DNA from: Undaria pinnatifida
Taxonomy: Eukaryota; Sar; Phaeophyceae; Laminariales; Alariaceae
Length of the DNA: 64,000 bases
Direction: 5' to 3'
Assembly: GCA_012845835.1 (NCBI GenBank)
Contig: JABAKD010000009.1
Location: 2,853,324-2,917,323 of the forward strand
Below, piece after piece: positions 23,547-33,470 of this stretch (positions are counted from its first letter, which is position 1; the number at the start of each line of letters is the position of its first letter). Below the pieces are notes generated by a model. That model had not been told where the DNA came from and ran no database searches. It was given only the letters and a program-made list of their open reading frames with translations. A program made the translations under genes and the position numbers.

Positions 23547-23564
23547 ATCCCAGCTGAAGCCCCA
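23547..23564 (-). promoter_or_regulatory. Primer binding site
   Basis: Minus-strand TGGGGCTTCAGCTGGGAT abuts the 5' LTR with no gap. It starts with TGG, the complement of tRNA CCA. The complement can be parsed as two T-loop bases AT, a CCCAG T-stem strand, a seven-base acceptor strand, a C discriminator and CCA. Confidence 0.7.
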
Positions 23565-24013
23565 TGTAACGAACGGATAAAGAGCTATTTTAGTCACACG
23601 TACCCAAGTTTCCAATCCCTTGTCCCAACTCTATCACCGCTTCTAGTTCGTTTCCTCCGTGTCTACCTTCAGGCTGATTCCTCCCGTCTGCTTGTTGCAA
23701 CAGCTGCCTGCAAACACCAGTCTCGTCTCACGCAGTCCCCTTCCAAGCGCTCGTACAATATACCTGGTATCAGATCTCTGGATGAAACCTCCGACAATGC
23801 CTCACGGTAACGATCGCTGTACTCAAGCCCGGTTCGCAGTCACTCACGCTTGTGTCAGATCAAGTTCAGGTTCCTTTTTCCCTCGTTTGGTTTTGTGTGT
23901 TTTTGGACTGAGGCTGCGAGCGGCACGCTTTCTAGACTGATCCGCGTTATACAGACCTAGGCAGCATTCCGCCACATGGGTTTATGTAACAATCATGTCA
24001 AAGCGCCGCAACA
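23565..24013 (-). repeat. 5' LTR of the methyltransferase-bearing retrotransposon
   Basis: Matches 12426-12867. It would hold the promoter and polyadenylation signals, but I could not point to specific boxes. Confidence 0.85.
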
Positions 24014-24044
24014 CAACTACAGTGTAGCTGTCAGGGTCAACAGG

Positions 24045-24230
24045 GTATATATATCAGCATTATATATGTTTTGGTGTGGGGTACAAACTATTGAATCGAA
24101 GTGCCTCATGATCGAAATATATATATATATATAAGGTGTAGCGTGCGGTACAGAATCCTCAAGCGAACTGCCTCATATGCGATATATATTTTCTTTAGTG
24201 TGGGGTACATATATTCGAAATGGCGAACAT
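24045..24230. repeat. About 70-bp AT-rich tandem repeat
   Basis: Roughly 2.5 copies of a unit with TATATATA, a GTGTGGGGTACA-like word and a CGAA(C/G)TGCCTCAT-like word. Confidence 0.65.
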
Positions 24231-24946
24231 GTTGCGTAGATTGTGTCATATTGACATAGTCCAATACATCAATACACTAAATAAAGAAAGTCTATCATAG
24301 GTTAGAGTGTTGATGATGATGTACACGCTTGATGAGCAACCATGTGAGGAAAAGAAAGGGTAGAGCTATAGCGGCAGCTGGATTATTTAGAGCAATTCGT
24401 AGCAGGAGTTGGGTACGGGAAGGAGGGAGGGAGGGAGGGAGACTTGGTGCGTATTACTGTAGACTATTCTCTTTGCGAAAATTTACTGCTAGTTTGTTCT
24501 GCTCTGTGCTGTATTTTTATTAGTAGTCAAACGCTGAAGCTCAACATGCACATTGTAGGGCGGCAAGCACAGCAATAGCGCAATAAAGCCGAAAAGTGTG
24601 ACCATCCCAATGCCTGCCCTCAAGTGCCATATTTATGGAATGGACCACCTCAATGGTCGTCTAATGTCTTACCTCTTTCCACGGTAACCATGCCGGGGAC
24701 GTAGGATGTGCATAGTGAGCTGTTCTCAAATGGCACGATTTCAATGCAGTCAACCGCTCTGTCCTGTAGCGCCCCACTCAACGTTCGCGTGTTGCCCGTT
24801 CCAATATATATCTGACATGTGCCTACCCATGTGATACACGCAATGAGAGTCAATTCACCTTATCTCCCTCGATGCAGTTGAAGATTTAAAGGACGATCAT
24901 ATCTGGTAAAACCGCGCGTTCTGCGATAGGCATATCACTTGATGGG
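24231..24946. other. Intergenic sequence between retrotransposon and macrosatellite
   Basis: No gene recognised. It contains a (GGGA)n run at 24417-24442 that could form a G-quadruplex on the plus strand. Confidence 0.55.
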
Positions 24947-25182
24947 AAAAAAAATTCTGAACGGCGGTTGTCATTAAAACCCCACGGTAGTCGGAACACC
25001 GTATTTCGTGTACCTAATCCATGGGTGCCTCTGTTGGTCGGGTTGTACCTTCACATCATCCTTTTTATTATTGTTCGGTTGACGTAAAGAGCACCTCACG
25101 TGACAAGGCTTATAAAAACGAAATATTAACGCGTTGAACACGCTTACCTTACTGTAAGAGTTGCAAGTTTTAGAGTTTTCTA

Positions 25183-25401
25183 TTGGAGTACTTCGCCGCT
25201 GAGAAACTACCCAAAGTCTTCGTATCCAATGTTGACAAATGTGAGGCCACGGCATGGATGTTATTTGTTTTTGTTTTACAGTCAGATACTCATAGCAAGG
25301 CACTCTCGCAAGCGATACCTTTTCTCATCGGCAAGAAAAACTATTTCGAAGCGCATTTGGAGTCAGCTGTATACGTAACTCGGTACCAAACATGTGGGTA
25401 A
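25183..25401 (+). pseudogene. Truncated unit-1 copy of the candidate split gene
   Basis: Corresponds to the last exon-like block of the frame described at 58571-59668. It begins EYFAAEKLPKVF and keeps DKCEATAWMLFVF, but a base change shifts frame at the ESA position, ending it early. Its upstream blocks are missing because the array starts here. Confidence 0.3.
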
Positions 25402-25767
25402 CCCTGTCACTGTATCCTGAGTATGTGCAGTCCAACATGTCGTCGTCTGGACAACCAGGTCACGGAAACCTATATCAGTCATGGTTTTAATTGATCTTCG
25501 AAAGATGCGCGATAAAAATTGTATAGCTGGCACTGTTACAAGCCACAGAACGTTTTGGCCGCATCTCAGGTGACACGGTGGAGGTGTACCATATTTTGTA
25601 TATGTATATATACTCTTTTCCCATTCAATGTAAGCTGGACCTCAAGGTGCCTTTTTTGTTCCGTGTTTGGCGGTCACCGTGCATGATTTTTATCGAGTTT
25701 GATCGTATTGTACGGAGTCGAAAACCCTATCCCCGCATCAGGTGAAAGATCGCAACCCGAAGCGTAC

Positions 25768-26095
25768 ACTTGTTTTTTCTTTTTCTTTTCTTCGCACATT
25801 TTTACTTTCAAGCTTCTGGACAAGCCGTGGTCACAGCTGTCGTCCCTTCTCCCCCCCGGTTCTTGCCTTCAACTTTTATCGCGCATCTGGGTTCAGCACT
25901 CCCACTGCACGTCGATTTTTCATCGAATGTTGCCGAGTCACGCTCTCGCGCTTTCCGCAATTCAATTACAATTTGAGCACAAGGAAAAATCCCAAAGAAT
26001 TCATACGAGTATGCACTCATCGGGGCTCGAACTCACGAAACTGACCTATACCAGGCTCGAGGATAACCTGATACGCCCCCGGGGCGACCGGCATT
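25768..26095 (-). mobile_element. tRNA-derived SINE, copy B (unit 1 only)
   Basis: Minus strand: A-box-like GGCGTATCAGG, B-box-like GAGTTCGAGCCCC, a shared body with 5103-5375, and an A-rich tail (AAAGAAAAAGAAAAAAC). Units 2-4 lack it at the corresponding positions (about 37,655, 48,795 and 59,905); comparing block offsets shows about 317 bp extra in unit 1. It is therefore a clean presence/absence insertion, though target-site duplication is unclear. Confidence 0.75.
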
Positions 26096-27617
26096 TAAGC
26101 CACCCTCGAGACAATTCATAAGCAGTCCTCAGAGCTGTCTGTGGAGTGGCCAGAAAAGCGAACAAAGTGTCTCGTTGCCGCTGTTATCTGTAAGCAAGAA
26201 GGCGGGCACATGATGCCAGAGTCCGCCTTACGAAAGGTTTTTGGAAAGAGGAAGTTCACCCTTGATGCGACTCGCCGAACACGTCATGGCACCTCGCCCT
26301 TGGTGAAATCAGTGTTTGCCTGGTTGAAACCCTACGTGCTCCGTCCCAGCATAGTAGGGATGTGAGGGTCTATGGGGTATATGAACACGGCCATGCACAA
26401 CTGAGTACCCCCCACCCCCCTACGTTCACCCCCGCAGGTGCCATTTCCGCTTCTTCCAGCTGTTCTCTTCATGTGGACGGAAACACTCACTTTTACGCCA
26501 ACGTCGCCGAGGATGACGGAGGTATGTTTAACGTGAGCCATCTAAAGGCACCCGCTCTCTATAGGGAGCCTTTCAGAAATATTAAGGTTAGGTTTACTGT
26601 ACCTGCGAGGGTACACTATATTTGATTGTGGTATACGATATACTCTAGCTTTCACAGCAGAGTTTGGGCCGTTTAAAACAGTCATATAGAATACATCCCA
26701 GTAGCAGCGTAAGAAACGTTCGCCTGGGCATGTTTGTCGCCAAAACGCTTTAAATAAAGATAGTATTATAGTTGCTCACGAATGTCTCTGACATGCTGAA
26801 AACCCACAATGTAAGACCGTCTATATCACCCGCAGCCGTCGACCGGTAATCGACGTCTTCTGGAGTAACCATCAATAGTTGTTAGGCGTACGGTTAGGTT
26901 TACCACTACAACGCCGGACACCCAAATCAAAACCTCCATATTGATGGTCTGTTAACTGTGGTTGATATCTTTAGCAATACCAAACGAGACAACCAAACCA
27001 CAGCTAGACCTTCGCCAAAATCAGGTGATGTATATCAGGGGCTAATACACGCAGTAGACACCGTCAAACGACGCAGGTACTCGTAGTACAGGGCTCAAGA
27101 AACTTTTTTCACGTCCCCTCAAGATCTGGCAAACGGCGTACGAGAACAACTACTCGGGAGTCGTTCGGCATTAAACCTGAGCGCTTCCCGGCATGAGCAG
27201 GCTTGAGCAGTACGCGTTGCGCGAGGTTTGGTGTGTCGTGGTGGCTCCACGTCTGTGGGCCAGATGTTAAAGCGGCAGTGCTTTAGGCTCAGCCCATTCC
27301 CTTGCGACCCGCATTGACAATACGCCCAAGGGTAGGTCTTACAAGAAGCAGAATGCTTGTGCATAATGTGAATATTTATCAAAAAATGAGCACGTAGGCA
27401 GAACGCTCTCGGGAGGGCAGTCATGGGCGTATTGCAGTAGTGTACCTCGGTAGTACCGGTATGAGCAAGCTGGAGACACCGGCACTATAGCGTCAACCTC
27501 TACTTCTCAGAATATTGACCCTACTCGTTGTTTCCATCTATGCCGAGGGACTTCACAAGCACTGTGGGAGGGCACCGACACCCTTTTTCACCATGAGTAG
27601 GGACACTTCCGCTGGAT

Positions 27618-29155
27618 ATCAAACGTGGCAGAACTGTGCATGCGAGAAGCGTACAGGCTGCTCTTTGCGCGTGTTGGAGAGCCGGCTGTGAAAACTCGGG
27701 CCGAAACTATTTTGCTCATACCTATCTGCAACTTCCATTCAATAGTATTCATTTTGTACACAACATGTCATCACGCACGGCAACATATCGTTTGGATGTA
27801 GGGAAAGTTCGTTTGGCTTTGGCCTCCGAAGCTTTTGTTTGCGTACCGCCGGGGTCGTATCACGGGACAGTTCAGCGCCCATGGAAAGGTTAGATACAAT
27901 TTGTTATTATAGGAGTTTCTTCTACCCTAACTACGTTTCGACGTACTCCTGTGGAATGAACAGGAAGGTCCATGGCCGATGGCATGATTTTTTTCCGTGT
28001 CATAACGAACGAACTTTTGCATTGTAGACAAGACGCTCTCCGAGACTATGGAGGGGAAGTCCACGGAGCCGATACTACCGGGCCCGCGGCCGCAAGCCGG
28101 AGCGAATTAATCGAATATGATAAGTTGCGCCTTCAGCCGAAACGTGACCTATTTGATTTTCGGAGGCCGGTGAACACTGTATTCCGTGTTGGTGCGGGAA
28201 TGTATACGACATGAATGGGAGATCCTACAGCAACAGGAAGAACGCGACCGCCTGGTACTGGCGGAGTCCATTCTGCATGTTGGGGAAGACAAAAGGGCGG
28301 ACTTTCAGTCGGTGGCTGGCTGAAGCCGGACGTCAACTTGATGATAGAGGCAGAGAGACCGCCCAGGTTGGGAGGTGATATGGTTACCTTCGAGGATATG
28401 CGATATATTCTTGTTGCCTACTCGGAGTACAATCAAGCACATTCGTATTACAAACCCTAGACGGAGTCGACTGGGAGGTCGCGAGGCCGCGAAAGCTCGA
28501 AGGCTCGGCGATCCAAACGATGTTTCGCTATGACGTCTACGATGCCGAGGCCTTCGTCGCTCTCGCCGGGGAAGAGCTAACCAACGAGCTTGAAATGTTT
28601 GCTGTCGTTGATGTTTACCTGACGTGTTATGAAGGATTTGTGCCACTAAATGTTTCGTGTGCGAAGAAGATAGATGCTAGCTGTCTCCCATAGACCGCAG
28701 GGTGCTCATGCCAAAGCCTGACCTGCGGAAATGCCTTTCTGACGGCGGACTCGCGGAGGCAGTGAAGACCACCGGTCGGCGGTACAACCTTGAAAATGAC
28801 GAAGTCCTGGGGGAGGCGACAGCGTCGGCAAATAAGCCAACCATGTACCGCCCCAAATTGGAAAGGAGGATGCGATTAGATCTCGAAACGCATCGTCTTG
28901 GCACACTGTTGAGAATAATTGCCAAGCAGAAACAGGGCCAACCTGTACTTGAGGACAAAGATCCTGCATGCCGTCAGACGGCACAGCGTCGTGGGGCTTA
29001 GTCGGCGCCTGCCGGGGAGACCAAACTACGGTGAAGTGCTGGTATCGAGAACAGTTCACGCGAGAGCGCCAAGCCCATTGGTGTAAAATCAGAGCGAAAC
29101 CATCAATACGACAACAACGAGCGGTTGGGGTGTGGCATGAAATATCAGAAACAGC
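27618..29155 (+). pseudogene. Unrecognised coding-like region, unit 1 copy
   Basis: Successive plus-strand blocks in different frames read protein-like. One (27972-28214) contains SELIEYDKLRLQPKRDLFDF. A second (about 28,450-28,690) reads RYDVYDAEAFVALAGEEL. A third (28702-29001) reads PTMYRPKLERRMRLDLETHR. A fourth (about 29,010-29,160) is rich in R, Q and W. Compared with units 2-4, most differences change amino acids and few are silent, so no purifying selection is visible. I do not recognise the protein; a decayed multi-exon gene or transposon protein are both possible. Confidence 0.3.
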
Positions 29156-29452
29156 GAGACACTCCCACGTTTTTTTATGCATTTTTATTTATACGCATCT
29201 GAAAGTATGATGGTCTTTTCGTTGAAGGATATGATTAGCAATCAAGTAGATACTACTCGGAGTATTAACTATGGACGGCAGAGCCCATATCCTTCACGCC
29301 CCCATTTGTTGAGAAATCAATAGGTAGAGGAACTTGATACTCAAAAGAACAAACAGAAATTGTGCACTCTATTTTGAACACAACGTATGAACGGCGATAA
29401 TATGAAAGTGACGATGCCACTTCACGGAATCAAACGCCAATGAAACATTATA

Positions 29453-30327
29453 CAGTAGGTGGCCCTGTATAGTGGCAACCTGAATAGTAAAGTGCCCTAT
29501 ATAGTGGCATGAAAATCTCCTGGCAAAATCTCAACTCGATATAGTGGCACTTTACCACTATTGAGGACGGGGCCCTCAATAGTGGTATTTTGGGCATCAC
29601 ACACCCAATAGTGGCAGTTCCAAGTAGTGGGCCCCCACTACTGCTGTACCACACCTGCCCACACACACTCTCAGCGGTGGGCGCCATACGTATCATGCCA
29701 GCCTGCGCGGACCTAGAACTGTGTAAACTCCCAAACAAACCACTGGGAGAGAAAGACGGGCACGAGTAAAGCCTACAGCAGTTGCAGAGCTTCGTGGTGG
29801 TTGGGTTGATGCGCCGGGGTGGGGGTGTTTGAATTTTCTTTACCGGCTGTTTCAGTTAGTTTCGCGTCTCTACGTTGCTGTTTTCATGCGTTCTACACGT
29901 AGTGTTGAATGTTGAACCCCATGTTACACTGCCCGCCGGACAAAAAGTATTGATGTGCCACCTATGATACGATGCGTTTGGACGTGGTTCCTGTGGTCTG
30001 CCTGCGGAGAAGAAACAGGTCTTGACCACAGAAGGCTCGGTAACCGTTGAATAATCAACGGTCATTTCATGTGTTTCATGCGGATACTGCTGCACACAAA
30101 TCAACCACGAGTAGTGGAACAGTATGCACGGCTTTACCTGTACACAACAGCGTATAATCAGTGTACAGCGTGAACATCGAAGCTCTTTACTCGATATAGT
30201 GGCAATATTGCCACTATAGACTGTCTAATAGTGGCAATAGTGCCACTATATCGAATAGTGGCACTGCCCTGAATAGTGGCACAATTCTGTCCTGCCACTA
30301 TATGCCACTATACAGGGCCACCTACTG
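29453..30327. mobile_element. Non-autonomous Tc1/mariner-like DNA element (unit 1 only)
   Basis: 875 bp bounded by perfect terminal inverted repeats: left CAGTAGGTGGCCCTGTATAG and right its reverse complement, with similarity extending to TGGCA. Both ends are flanked by TA (29451-29452, 30328-30329), and units 2-4 have the empty site without the insert (about 41,490), which is the signature of a TA-targeting cut-and-paste element. CAGT ends and TA targets are typical of the Tc1/mariner superfamily. The interior holds about a dozen TAGTGGCA-like subrepeats in both orientations, concentrated near the ends. No transposase frame is present. Confidence 0.85.
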
Positions 30328-31967
30328 TATTCAATATGTAGTAGGGACAGCTGAGATGTGGATGAAATGATGTCACACTACTCATCGTTTAATTCCCTTC
30401 GAGGAATACAATAGTTAAGAAGCGCGAAGCAGTCTGCTGTGTGTTAAGGATACCCCCTTGAACAGTACCTAGAGTGACATGCAGCCGATAAAAACTTAGA
30501 GATGAAGACCTTGCAAAACTAAAGTGAAAATTAGTCCTACGGAGTAGATCGAGAGTACGATGATAAAATATGAGTGTAGTCGTATAACTAAAAAGCTGTA
30601 CTTGCGATGTTGTTTCAACGATCAGCGAGTCAACTCCTAGAAAAAGAAAACGTCAGAAAAGTATCTGCTGCACGTTTACTGCCTTCCCTAAATATATTTC
30701 GAGATCGAATAAACAGGAATCGAAGAAAATCGAAGTCATGGACTTATCATGTGTCAGCCCTATACTGCACTGTGCACACATACCACCTGTACAGAAGTTG
30801 TGGGCTTACCATACCACCAGTGCCATACTGCGCTATGCGTTTACCACTTGCAGTCTGCGACCGTAAGGTGCTCGCCTTCCTAAAAAAAAAAAATGGAAGA
30901 AAGTATCTGTTGTAGTTTACAGAACCCCCGAAAAAAAGAAGAAAACCGAAAAATATGGACAAGACACGTAGTCCAGTGTCCCACGTAAACGTGTACCACG
31001 TCAAGGTTTTGAGCCTGTATGTATGATACACGATACACGATACACAATTCGACGAAAACTATACAACAGAGCCAATAAGCCACATACTGAAGTAAAATGG
31101 TACCTGGTAGACAAAAGTGAGTCAGTACAGCAAGTGAATGCATGTGTACGTACCAGGTGGTTCAACGAACTTGTATGATACTGCTTGTACTCACTGCTCG
31201 TACACACTGGTCGTACCCATACGTACGAGTGTGTATAGAGCAGAGTCAATCAAAAAAAGAAGCTAAAGGGCAACATACACGGCTACTACAGGGGAGCAAA
31301 CACCGACCCCGCCAAAATAGAGAATATGAAAAATCTTCAAAGAACGACCCGTAGCTCGATGTTCTCTCCTGGTGAGCCTCTGCGTTTTACATGAAGTACT
31401 GATGATCTTCGGGTCTGTGTTGATGCGTAGAGATGCTGAATGGCGTGCTCTTGCGTAAAGGTATGCTTTGACTTTATGAAGTGCTGCCGATGCTGGTGAG
31501 TGAGTGATGATCAGTGTACACCTGATTTTGATGACCATGAAGATGTGCGGCAGCTCAGCTGGCGATGCTGTCACGAACATTTGATGACCCAACCGTAAAC
31601 TAAATCGATAGCAGATTGCACCTTTGCACCGCACTGAAAAAATGCGACGGCGGCAATTTTCTAAGAGTAACGCATTGGGGCGAAGATTAGAAGAGGAAGA
31701 AGAAAATTACAAGTCTTTGTTCGGCGTTTCTTTACGGGGCTGAAATCGCTCCACAGGGCTGTCATGCGGGGGACTGTCTCTGCATCGGCGTGGGAGCGGA
31801 CTACTACACGAGCAATGTAGCCGACGCCGAACTAGGAGCTAGAATGCCGGCAGCAAAAACATGGAAGGATGGATTTATTTTTTGATAGATGAACGCCGTG
31901 ATGAAGGTATATTTCTACACAATATTATCCAGAAAAACGGTTTGCGAATTTCTTATTTTGACAAAAC

Positions 31968-32219
31968 ATGAGCCCGGCTTTTTATTTATTGCTGATTTTC
32001 ATTGTCACTGCACTAGCGTCGACAGGTTTTCCCTTGTTTCCTGTAGGGATTTTTTTCCTTGATATGAAACTCGTGATGTTTGTGCTCGACCTATGCACGA
32101 AACCTATCAATCCATTTTGTTCGATTACGGTCAATATTAAGGCACGGCACATTGTACCTTGTCAAACGAAGAGATCGAACAGAGCCTGGCGCGCGCATGG
32201 CCCAAAACAAGCGTTGTAA
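31968..32219 (+). CDS. Small ORF with signal-peptide-like N-terminus, unit 1 copy
   Basis: It starts at ATG and reads MSPAFYLLLIFIVTALAS, a hydrophobic core with a small-residue end resembling a secretory signal peptide. A second hydrophobic segment (VGIFFLDMKLVMFVLDL) follows. The unit 1 version ends sooner and differently from unit 2 because of a small indel near 32,200. No family is recognised, and it may be a chance frame. Confidence 0.2.
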   Translation: MSPAFYLLLIFIVTALASTGFPLFPVGIFFLDMKLVMFVLDLCTKPINPFCSITVNIKARHIVPCQTKRSNRAWRAHGPKQAL

Positions 32220-32291
32220 CCGGGAAGAAAATCACGAAGGCCTGTCTCCAAATTGTGATTGAGTTTCACAGTTGCCCGCAACTGATTGTAA

Positions 32292-32651
32292 ATGGTGTGT
32301 AAGCATTGTTGTGTTGTATACGAGAAACAAAATCTACTTGTTGACCCAGAAACTGCGTCTACACCACGCAAGTTCGATGATAGAGATATTAAACACGTTC
32401 TCGTGTGTACAGCGCATAGTCTACATGTATATATACATATGCTTGCGTACCTTTTTGTCACGAATATATTCATCCCCGTTTGTTATTTCTTCCTTAACTA
32501 CTGCAAGCGTCGACGTGCGTTGTTGCGCAGACACCGAACTGACCACTTGAAAATGTTTTCGAATCGAAACAAAAACATGATCCTTCCACCTCTGTTGGGG
32601 GAGGGGGGGGGGCGGAATGGGCTTGTGTGTGGGGTGAAAAGGATAGTCTAA
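32292..32651 (+). CDS. ORF with CxxCC start, unit 1 copy
   Basis: It starts at ATG with MVCKHCCVVYEKQ and continues through a hydrophobic stretch (HMLAYLFVTNIFIPV) to a basic CKRRRALLRRHR. About 100 residues align with the unit 2 and 3 copies; every substitution I could see between units 1 and 2 is non-silent. Coding status is doubtful. Confidence 0.18.
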   Translation: MVCKHCCVVYEKQNLLVDPETASTPRKFDDRDIKHVLVCTAHSLHVYIHMLAYLFVTNIFIPVCYFFLNYCKRRRALLRRHRTDHLKMFSNRNKNMILPPLLGEGGGRNGLVCGVKRIV

Positions 32652-33169
32652 ACTCATCAATGTCGTGCGTACTCTGTCGAATTTCGCCGTCAGTTACATC
32701 GCCTCGCGACACGAAACGGCAGACCTTCACCAGCATTATCATCATCGTCAACCATCACTCCTACCAATCGTGAACTTCATCTGCAGCTTTAACTTATCCA
32801 ATAAACGCGGAGCACGGGTGTGATTACGTCGCTGCCAGCTCAAAACATTTGAAGCAAAAATTCTTAAACAGGTCAATCCAAACGCATAACTTGTGCGTGA
32901 TAGTACTCAATCTTTACATCTAAATATGTACAGAAGAAAAAGTGCTCTACACATCAAGAGCTCTACCTGCCAGTTCAGATGGCCCAACTTGGAACGACTA
33001 CGCTCGCTTCTTTGGGCCTCCTCCCTCCGTGTTTCCCCCTCTCTACGCCGTCTCTCCTGATTTTTTTGCCTACACGATTTCCAGATTACCTTTGTCGCCG
33101 ATCTGGCGTGTTTGTGGTTCGCCTCTGCTCGATTTCTATCGCTGCTGGACGAGGTTTCACACGCGCCCC

Positions 33170-33470
33170 CGCTGTGCCCCCATCCCCCCATCCAGCCGGC
33201 ATCACCTCACCCCACGGCCGGTTGCGCCGTCCTTACAACAGGTATCACCCCCCTTACTGCGGACTGCGCTTCTGCTGTACCTGGCATCACCCATTCCACA
33301 GCCGGTTCGGCCCCCGATAGAGCCCGTGCCTCTCCCACTAAAGCGAGCTGTGCCCCCCCCCCTACATCTGCCATCTCTGCCTCAAACGCGTGCTGCCCTC
33401 CCCAACAACAGGCGTCACTCCCCCAACAGCATGCTGCGCTTCCCCTTCAATCTCCGTCATTCCCTTGATT
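33170..33470. repeat. C-rich imperfect repeat, Pro/Ala-rich when read on plus
   Basis: Irregular repeats of a GGTATCACCCCCCTTACTGCG-like unit alternate with CTGCCATCTCTGCC-like words. Both strands stay open for over 80 codons, a composition effect. Equivalent tracts: 44,310-44,605 and 55,440-55,735. Confidence 0.5.

Larger units (their letters stand above)
12426..24013 (-). mobile_element. Ty3/gypsy-class LTR retrotransposon carrying a DNA methyltransferase and a chromodomain (inactive)
   Basis: Two direct repeats of 442 and 449 bp bound an internal region of about 10.7 kb whose coding sense is minus, so the right repeat is the 5' LTR. On the minus strand the LTRs begin TGTTGCGG and end CGTTACA, the usual TG...CA form. 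A tRNA-type primer binding site touches the 5' LTR. Domain order is protease, RT, RNase H, C5 methyltransferase-like, integrase, chromodomain, Tudor/SH3-like. RT-RNase H upstream of integrase defines the Ty3/gypsy arrangement. The segment from RT to the integrase zinc finger lies in one frame broken by stops at 17835, 16812, 16311, 15480 and 14754. No matching target-site duplication is visible (GGGAT on the left, CAACT on the right). Gag is not confidently recognisable. Confidence 0.85.
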
